From positions 1-11,592 of the forward strand of contig WFXX01000052.1 of assembly GCA_015490395.1 (NCBI GenBank): a stretch of 11,592 nucleotides of DNA. Reading direction: 5' to 3'. The position numbers and the translations under genes are program-made. The stretch comes from Gammaproteobacteria bacterium. Lineage in GTDB: Bacteria; Pseudomonadota; Gammaproteobacteria; DRLM01. Below, in pieces: positions 6,774 through 11,592 of this stretch. The notes under the pieces were generated by a model. It was not told the DNA's origin and did no database searches. It was given only the letters and a program-made list of their open reading frames with translations. The first letter of the stretch is position 1. Each line of letters opens with the position of its first letter.

Positions 6774-8054
6774 TCACAGGCGCTCGTCCACCTGGTCGCG
6801 GGGCAGGATCCCCTTGACGTCGAAGAGCACCGCCCCGGGGCGGCCTAGGGCACGAATGGCCTCGGCCCCCATCTCCCGGAACTGGCGATGGGCCACGGCG
6901 AGGATCACCGCATCGTAGGCCCCCCGCTCGGGCTCGCGCACCAGCTCCAGGCCGTACTCGCGGCGGGCCTCCTCCGGAGCCACCCAGGGGTCGTGCACCT
7001 CCACCCGGGCGTGATAGCCGCGCAGCTCCTCCACGATGTCCACTACCCGGGTGTTGCGCAGGTCCGGGCAGTTCTCCTTGAAGGTCAGGCCCATCACCAG
7101 CACCCGGGCGTCGGGCACGGCCATGCGGCGGCGGGTCATGAGCTTGACCACCCGCTCGGCCACGTAGGCCCCCATGCGGTCGTTGAGCCGCCGCCCGGCC
7201 AAGATCACCTCGGGGTGATGCCCGACCTCCTGGGCCTTGTGGGTGAGGTAATAGGGGTCCACCCCGATGCAGTGGCCGCCCACCAGCCCGGGGCGGAAGG
7301 GCAGGAAGTTCCACTTGGTGCCCGCGGCCTCCAGCACCTCCAGGGTGTCGATCCCCAGCCGGTGGAAGAGCACCGCCAGCTCGTTGACCAGGGCGATGTT
7401 GACATCCCGCTGGGTGTTCTCGATGACCTTGGCCGCCTCGGCCACCCGGATGCTGGATGCCTGGTGGGTGCCGGCGCGGATGATGCGCCGATAGAGGGCG
7501 TCCACCAGCTCAGCCGCCTCCGGGGTGGAGCCGGAGGTGACCTTCACGATGTCCGTGACCCGGTGCTCCTTGTCGCCGGGGTTGATGCGCTCGGGGCTGT
7601 AGCCGCACCAGAAGTCCTCGTTGAATCGCAGCCCCGACTCGCGCTCCAGCACCGGCACGCAGTCCTCCTCGGTGCAGCCCGGATAGACCGTGGACTCGTA
7701 GATCACCACGTCGCCGCGCTTGAGCACCCGGCCCACGGTGCGGCTGGCCGCCAGCAGCGGCCCCAGGTCGGGGCGCTTGTGGCGGTCGATGGGGGTGGGC
7801 ACGGTGACCACGTAGACATTGCAGCGGCGCAGGGCCTCGGGATCGTCGGTGACCTCCAGGCGGCCCCGCACCTCGGCCAGCTCCTCGGGGCTGACCTCCA
7901 GGGAGCTGTCCCGGCCGGCGCGCAGCTCGGCGACGCGGGCGGGGCTGATGTCGAAGCCCAGGGTGGGGAAGGCGCGGGCGAAGGCCACCGCCAGGGGCAG
8001 GCCCACGTAGCCCAGCCCCACCACCCCGATGCGGGCCTCCTCGGGCCTCAGCAT
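6774..8054 (-). CDS. tviB: UDP-N-acetylhexosamine 6-dehydrogenase, TviB/WbpA family
   Basis: This 426-residue enzyme oxidises the C6 hydroxyl of a UDP-N-acetylhexosamine (GlcNAc or GalNAc) to the uronic acid in two NAD-dependent steps. The Rossmann motif VGLGYVGLPLA begins near residue 12. TVPTPID, YESTVYPGCTEED, GYSPERINPGDK, VIENTQRD and KWNFLPFRPGLVGGHCIGVDPYYLTHK match Salmonella TviB closely from memory. The catalytic cysteine is Cys262 in GGHCIGVDP. A C-terminal GLTFKENCPDLRNT segment closes the sugar-binding site. The frame is open much further upstream, but the ATG at 8054 follows GAGGGTGAGG and places the Rossmann strand correctly, so the longer version is rejected. The start overlaps the ugd stop by 7 nt (ATGCTGA), implying translational coupling. 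Which hexosamine it uses cannot be decided from sequence. Confidence 0.93.
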   Translation of the reverse strand: MLRPEEARIGVVGLGYVGLPLAVAFARAFPTLGFDISPARVAELRAGRDSSLEVSPEELAEVRGRLEVTDDPEALRRCNVYVVTVPTPIDRHKRPDLGPLLAASRTVGRVLKRGDVVIYESTVYPGCTEEDCVPVLERESGLRFNEDFWCGYSPERINPGDKEHRVTDIVKVTSGSTPEAAELVDALYRRIIRAGTHQASSIRVAEAAKVIENTQRDVNIALVNELAVLFHRLGIDTLEVLEAAGTKWNFLPFRPGLVGGHCIGVDPYYLTHKAQEVGHHPEVILAGRRLNDRMGAYVAERVVKLMTRRRMAVPDARVLVMGLTFKENCPDLRNTRVVDIVEELRGYHARVEVHDPWVAPEEARREYGLELVREPERGAYDAVILAVAHRQFREMGAEAIRALGRPGAVLFDVKGILPRDQVDERL

Positions 8055-9388
8055 GGCCTCACCCTCTGCGGGCGCCCGATGGCGTGATGGACGAAGCCCG
8101 CGCGAGCCAGCGTGCGCGGGTCGTAGAGATTGCGCCCGTCGAAGACCACTGGTTGGCGCAGCCTCGCCCGGACCGCCTCCCAGTCCGGGCTGCGAAAGAC
8201 GCGCCACTCGGTGACCACGGCCAAGGCGTCCGCCCCCTCCAGGGCCTCGTAGGGGTCCCGGCACAGGACCAGATCGGGGCGCTCGCCGTAGAGCCGCCGT
8301 GCCTCGCCCATGGCCGCAGGGTCGTAGGCCCGCACCCGCGCCCCGGCCGCCCAGAGGGCCTCCATGAGGGTGCGGCTGGGGGCCTCGCGCATGTCGTCGG
8401 TGTTGGGCTTGAAGGCCAGACCCCAGAGGGCGATGGTGCGACCGGCCAGCTCCCCGCCGAAGTGGGCGCGGATCTTGCCGAAGAGGACCCGCTTCTGGTC
8501 CTCGTTGACCGCCTCCACCGCCTGCAGCAGCCGGGCCGAGTAGCCGACCTCCCGGGCGGTGCGCTCCAGGGCCTTGACGTCCTTGGGGAAGCAGGAGCCG
8601 CCGTAACCGCAGCCCGGATAGATGAAATGATAGCCGATGCGCGGGTCGGACCCGATGCCGATGCGCACCTGCTCGATGTCCGCCCCCAGCCGCTCGGCCA
8701 GGTTGGCCATCTCGTTCATGAAGCTGATCTTGGTCGCCAGCATGGCGTTGGCCGCGTACTTGGTCAGCTCCGCCGAGCGGATGTCCATGGCGATGAGCCG
8801 GTCGTGGTTGCGGTTGAAGGGGGCATAGAGGGCTCGCAGCAGCTCGGTGGTGCGCGGATTGTCGGTGCCCACGATGATGCGGTCAGGGCGCATGAAGTCC
8901 TCCACCGCCGCCCCTTCCTTGAGGAACTCGGGGTTGGAGACCACGTCGAACTCGACCTCCACCCCCCGCTCGGCGAGCACCGCCCGGATCCGCTCCCGTA
9001 CGCGATCCGCGGTGCCCACCGGCACGGTGGACTTGTTTACCACCACCCGATAGCCGTCCATGTGCCGGGCGATGGTCTCGGCCACGGCCAGCACGTGCTG
9101 CAGGTCGGCCGAGCCATCCTCGTCGGGAGGCGTGCCCACGGCGATGAACTGGAACAGCCCGTGGGCCACGCCCTCGGCGGCGTCGGTGGTAAAGCGCAGC
9201 CTCTCCGCCGCGGCGTTGCCGCGCACCAGCTCCTCCAGCCCAGGCTCGTAGATGGGGATCTCACCCTGCTGGAGGCGGCGGATCTTCTCCGCGTCGATGT
9301 CCACGCAGACGACCTCGTTGCCCACCTCCGCGAGGCAGGCCCCGGTGACCAGCCCGACGTAGCCGGTGCCAAACAGGGTGATCTTCAT
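8048..9388 (-). CDS. ugd: UDP-glucose 6-dehydrogenase
   Basis: This 446-residue enzyme makes UDP-glucuronate from UDP-glucose with two NAD, the precursor for acidic exopolysaccharide sugars. The protein opens with MKITLFGTGYVGLVTGACLAEVGNEV, a classic UGD Rossmann start (glycines at 7, 9 and 12), followed by IPIYEPGLEEL, TPPDEDGSADL, NKSTVPVGTAD and NPEFLKEGAAVEDF. The catalytic cysteine is Cys266 in GCGYGGSCFPKD. GLAFKPNTDDMREAPS lies in the C-terminal domain. Length is normal. No Shine-Dalgarno sequence precedes the ATG at 9388. An in-frame ATG at 9502 would add 38 unconserved residues and is disfavoured. It is first in the minus-strand run ugd-tviB-epimerase. It shares a family with tviB but is clearly diverged from it, so the two are not a recent duplication. 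Confidence 0.95.
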   Translation of the reverse strand: MKITLFGTGYVGLVTGACLAEVGNEVVCVDIDAEKIRRLQQGEIPIYEPGLEELVRGNAAAERLRFTTDAAEGVAHGLFQFIAVGTPPDEDGSADLQHVLAVAETIARHMDGYRVVVNKSTVPVGTADRVRERIRAVLAERGVEVEFDVVSNPEFLKEGAAVEDFMRPDRIIVGTDNPRTTELLRALYAPFNRNHDRLIAMDIRSAELTKYAANAMLATKISFMNEMANLAERLGADIEQVRIGIGSDPRIGYHFIYPGCGYGGSCFPKDVKALERTAREVGYSARLLQAVEAVNEDQKRVLFGKIRAHFGGELAGRTIALWGLAFKPNTDDMREAPSRTLMEALWAAGARVRAYDPAAMGEARRLYGERPDLVLCRDPYEALEGADALAVVTEWRVFRSPDWEAVRARLRQPVVFDGRNLYDPRTLARAGFVHHAIGRPQRVRPC

Positions 9389-9472
9389 CGTGCGGCGCAG
9401 CAGCCGATATCCATCAGGCAGGATCCGCTCCCGCGCGTGGCTTCCGAGGATCGGGGACCTGAATGCGGCGCA

Positions 9473-9502
9473 GGATAGCACAACGGCTTCAAAGGCCGTC
9501 AT
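9473..9502 (-). promoter_or_regulatory. Weak sigma70-like promoter candidate for ugd
   Basis: On the minus strand ATGACG and TATCCT are separated by 18 nt, about 85 nt upstream of the ugd ATG. Each matches its -35 or -10 consensus at four of six positions. The placement in the divergent 207-nt intergenic region is sensible, but the match is weak for such GC-rich DNA. The rest of 9389-9595 holds a perfect CCCGATCGGG palindrome at 9526-9535 that might be an operator, and no clear + strand promoter. Confidence 0.22.
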
Positions 9503-9595
9503 CCGCGCCCGGGGGCCGCCCCCCGCCCGATCGGGGGATCCCGCGGGAGAGGCGGGTGGAGCTAAGCTGGCCATGGCAACCGAGGGAGGTGGCCG

Positions 9596-10102
9596 ATGCC
9601 GGCAGGTCCAGGCCCGCGACCCGAGGGAGGGGCGGCCGGGCTGTTTCGGCTGCTGCACAATCCCGGCTTTCGGGAGGGTGTCCATTGGCGGCGGGTGCGG
9701 CTCGGCCCTGATGCCACCGTCTTCAGCGAGGGCGATGCGGGCCGGGACGTATATCTGGTCCTGGAGGGCAGGGTGCGGGTGGTGGGTAACGTGGACCTGG
9801 ACGCGCGCCGGCGACTGCACCCGGGCTTCAGCGACCTGGGTCCCGGAGAGGTCTTCGGCGAGCTGGCCCTGTTCGACCGCCAGCCCCGCTCGGCCACGGT
9901 GGTCACCGTGGCCCCCACCGAGCTGGCGGTGCTCGAGGGCGAGCGGCTGCTGGGTTTCCTGGATGCCCACCCCGAGGTCGGCTATCCCATCTTCAAGGAG
10001 CTGATCTTCCTGCTGGCGGGCCGCCTGCGCCAGGCCAACCGGCGCGTGTTCTCCATCTTCGCCTGGGCCCTGCGGGAGCGGGGCATCGACCGCGAGCTCT
10101 AA
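9596..10102 (+). CDS. Single-domain cyclic-nucleotide-binding protein
   Basis: This 168-residue soluble protein is a lone cNMP-binding (CRP/PKA-type) domain. An Ala/Pro/Gly N-terminus leads into the beta-barrel from about residue 25 (FSEGDAGRDVYLVLEGRVRVV). The phosphate-binding cassette FGELALFDRQPRSATVV has Glu89 and Arg98, matching the ribose- and phosphate-contacting Glu200/Arg209 of PKA RI-alpha in spacing and neighbours. A C-terminal helix follows. The protein then stops with no helix-turn-helix, so it is not a complete CRP/FNR transcription factor. GGGAGGTGG upstream of the ATG supports the start. It lies 106 nt before the EPS sugar transferase on the same strand and diverges from ugd, so it may sense cAMP or another cyclic nucleotide for polysaccharide control through a protein partner. 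That role is inference; the fold assignment is secure. Confidence 0.88.
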   Translation: MPAGPGPRPEGGAAGLFRLLHNPGFREGVHWRRVRLGPDATVFSEGDAGRDVYLVLEGRVRVVGNVDLDARRRLHPGFSDLGPGEVFGELALFDRQPRSATVVTVAPTELAVLEGERLLGFLDAHPEVGYPIFKELIFLLAGRLRQANRRVFSIFAWALRERGIDREL

Positions 10103-10104
10103 GG

Positions 10105-10132
10105 ACCGAGCTCGGTGGGCCCTTGGGGCCCA
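10105..10132 (+). other. Tandem palindromes after the cNMP-domain gene
   Basis: ACCGAGCTCGGT (10105-10116) is a perfect palindrome, followed at once by TGGGCCC-TTG-GGGCCCA (10116-10132), a 7-bp stem with a 3-nt loop. There is no T-run. The second could be a rho-independent-like pause, an mRNA end protector or an operator; the gap to the next gene holds nothing else I can name except its RBS. Confidence 0.3.
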
Positions 10133-10198
10133 GGGAGGGTGAGGGCGGTGTCGGGAAGCCGAAGAGGGTCGGGCGCGCGGGGCGAGGCCCCGGCGCCG

Positions 10199-10203
10199 GG
10201 AGG
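10199..10203 (+). promoter_or_regulatory. RBS deciding the TTG start of the sugar transferase
   Basis: GGAGG ends 5 nt before the TTG at 10209. The in-frame GTG at 10203 overlaps this sequence and so is a poor start. The resulting N-terminus, FRVFRHYVPRAF, is of the type I recall for the family. Confidence 0.55.
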
Positions 10204-10208
10204 TGAGC

Positions 10209-11592
10209 TTGTTCCGCGTGTTTCGCCATTACGTCCCCCGCGCCTTCGTGGTCCTTGCCGTGGGGGAGTTCCTTTTCCTGGTGGCCTCGGTCTACCTGGG
10301 GGTGGCCCTGCGCTTTCTGGGCCAGGAGCCGCCCTACGGCGTCGAGCCCCTGCTGCCCAAGGCGGTGGTCTTTGCCCTCGTGATGCTGGGGGCCATGACC
10401 GCCATGGGCCTGTACCAGCGCAACCTCCGCGAGGGCCTGGGTGGGGTGCTCATCCGCCTCGGCCTGAGCGCCTTGTTGGCCCTGGTGGCCATGTCGGTGC
10501 TCTTCTACGTCTTTCCCGGCCTGTTCCTGGGTCGCGGGGCCTTCGGCCTGGCCTACCTGGTGGCCCTGCTGGGCCTGGCCCTGGTGCGGGCCGTTTTCCT
10601 TCAGGTGGCGGACCTGGAGGCCCTGCAGCGGCGGGTGCTGGTGCTGGGGGCCGGCCCCCGGGCCGCGGAGATCGCCAAGCGGCTGCGCCGCAAGGCCGAC
10701 CGGCGGGGTTGCCACATCGTGGGCTATGTGCACGTGGCCGGCGAGCGCGATGCGGTGGACCCGCAGAAGGTCATCCGTCACGACGTGCCGCTGCTGGAGC
10801 TGGCCCGGCGCATGCAGATCGACGAGATCGTGGTCGCTGTCCAGGACCGGCGCAAGAACTTTCCCTTGCATGAGATCCTGGACTGCCGCATGAGCGGCAT
10901 CGAGGTGCTGGACCTCTTGAGCTTCTTCGAGCGGCAGCTGCGCCGGGTGGAGCTGGATCTGATGCAGCCCAGCTGGCTGATCTTCTCCGACGGTTTCCGC
11001 TACGGCCTGTGGCGGGCGGTGAGCAAGCGGCTCTTCGATGTGGTGGTGAGCGCCGCCCTGCTGCTGCTGCTGTGGCCGGTGATGCTGGTGGCGGCCCTGG
11101 CCATCTACCTGGAGACGGGCCGCCCCATCCTCTACCGGCAGGTCCGCGTGGGCGAGCACTGGCGCCCCTTCCAGCTGCTCAAGTTCCGCAGCATGGTCCA
11201 GGATGCCGAGGCGGACGGCCGTGCCCGCTGGGCCGCCCCGGGTGACAGCCGCGTCACCCGCGTGGGGCGCTTCCTGCGCCGCTCGCGCATCGACGAGCTG
11301 CCGCAGCTCGTCAACGTGCTGCGGGGGGACATGAGCTTCGTCGGGCCGCGGCCGGAGCGGCCGGAGTTCGTCGAGCGCCTGGCCCGTGAGATCCCCTATT
11401 ACGCCGAGCGCAATCGCGTCAAGCCGGGCATCACCGGCTGGGCGCAGGTTTGCTACCCTTATGGTGCATCGGAGGAGGACGCCGCCCGCAAGCTTCAGTA
11501 TGACCTGTACTACGTCAAGAACTACAGCCTCTTCCTGGATTTGCTGATCCTCCTCCAGACCGCGGAGGTGGTGCTGTGGGGCAGGGGCGCGC
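10209..11592 (+). CDS. PEP-CTERM/XrtA-type EPS polyprenyl sugar-1-phosphate transferase, 3'-truncated
   Basis: This membrane enzyme starts exopolysaccharide repeat-unit assembly by moving a sugar-1-phosphate from its UDP form to undecaprenyl phosphate. The frame is open to the right edge: 461 codons, with probably only a few missing. Four N-terminal membrane helices (about 12-36, 48-70, 79-102, 107-130) precede a nucleotide-binding-like domain starting RVLVLGAGPRAAEIAKRL (about 142). A re-entrant or fifth hydrophobic segment (about 275-303) follows. The WbaP/PglC-type catalytic domain has LKFRSM (about 323), the Asp362-Glu363 pair in RIDELPQLVNVL, GDMSFVGPRPE and KPGITGWAQV. The ending (CYPYGASEEDA, KLQYDLYYVKNYS, LDLLILLQTAEVVLWG) is of the type I associate with the exosortase/PEP-CTERM EpsB-like family (TIGR03013). 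The start is TTG. It probably opens or lies early in an EPS operon continuing to the right. The transferred sugar is unknown. Confidence 0.93.
   Translation, partial: MFRVFRHYVPRAFVVLAVGEFLFLVASVYLGVALRFLGQEPPYGVEPLLPKAVVFALVMLGAMTAMGLYQRNLREGLGGVLIRLGLSALLALVAMSVLFYVFPGLFLGRGAFGLAYLVALLGLALVRAVFLQVADLEALQRRVLVLGAGPRAAEIAKRLRRKADRRGCHIVGYVHVAGERDAVDPQKVIRHDVPLLELARRMQIDEIVVAVQDRRKNFPLHEILDCRMSGIEVLDLLSFFERQLRRVELDLMQPSWLIFSDGFRYGLWRAVSKRLFDVVVSAALLLLLWPVMLVAALAIYLETGRPILYRQVRVGEHWRPFQLLKFRSMVQDAEADGRARWAAPGDSRVTRVGRFLRRSRIDELPQLVNVLRGDMSFVGPRPERPEFVERLAREIPYYAERNRVKPGITGWAQVCYPYGASEEDAARKLQYDLYYVKNYSLFLDLLILLQTAEVVLWGRGA

Noticed and set aside
8055..8264. An N-terminal extension of the TviB-like dehydrogenase
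   Set aside because: The extension lies inside ugd coding sequence, is not conserved in character, and the internal ATG at 8054 has an RBS and sits right before the Rossmann motif.
6774..9388. Tandem dehydrogenases as a recent gene duplication
   Set aside because: The two proteins belong to different branches with different motifs (GGHCIGVDP versus GGSCFPKD), so they are distant paralogues.
6888..9478. Two long + strand open frames opposite tviB and ugd
   Set aside because: They are antisense shadows of two well-conserved dehydrogenases and have no domain signature or RBS of note.
9389..9502. A 38-residue N-terminal extension of ugd from an ATG at 9502
   Set aside because: UGD proteins start at MKI just before the Rossmann fold, and the added residues show no family features.
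9526..9542. GC-rich palindromes such as CCCGATCGGG and GGGATCCC before the cNMP gene
   Set aside because: Short GC palindromes are expected by chance in DNA of this composition; they are mentioned only as possible operators.
9993..11159. A 388-codon minus-strand open frame and a + strand frame at 10115-10873 over the sugar transferase
   Set aside because: Both are out-of-frame shadows; the conserved catalytic motifs are all in the frame starting at 10209.

Overview
The window is very GC-rich (about 70% by eye), with dense coding, strong GCC/CTG/GAG codon bias and short or overlapping gene junctions. Gene content points to a high-GC proteobacterium, most likely a gammaproteobacterium that makes biofilm or EPS. 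This rests on an HsbA/HsbR (CrsA/CrsR)-type partner-switching pair and a PEP-CTERM/exosortase-associated sugar transferase. The genus cannot be fixed from the sequence. No rRNA, tRNA, CRISPR array, insertion sequence or integrase was seen.

Left half (1-5705, + strand) is a signalling operon. It holds the 3' part of a membrane chemoreceptor-like protein, a 100-residue STAS anti-sigma-factor antagonist with its phosphorylatable serine, a fused receiver / PP2C phosphatase / RsbW-type kinase protein, and an unorthodox hybrid histidine kinase (PAS-PAS-HisKA-HATPase-REC-HPt). The last three are tightly packed: a 9-nt gap, then an 11-nt overlap. They read as one route: the kinase autophosphorylates and passes phosphate through its own REC and HPt to the receiver of the phosphatase/kinase, which sets the phosphorylation state of the STAS protein. 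The operon appears to end at a stem-loop plus T-run at 5641-5705.

Right half (5726-11592) is a polysaccharide biosynthesis region. On the minus strand, ugd, tviB and a UDP-glucuronate 4-epimerase gene form an apparent operon for acidic sugar nucleotides (UDP-GlcA, UDP-GlcNAcA or GalNAcA, UDP-GalA). Divergent from it, after a 207-nt intergenic region, are a single-domain cyclic-nucleotide-binding protein with a complete phosphate-binding cassette and an almost full-length polyprenyl-phosphate sugar-1-phosphate transferase of the PEP-CTERM/XrtA type. The transferase runs off the right edge, so the rest of an EPS/exosortase locus probably lies beyond it.

Points of most interest are the HPt domain fused into the kinase beside its probable receiver target, a REP-like doublet of inverted palindromes translated in frame inside that kinase, the intact cNMP-binding site without a DNA-binding domain at the head of the EPS transferase gene, and the adjacency of partner-switching and EPS modules.
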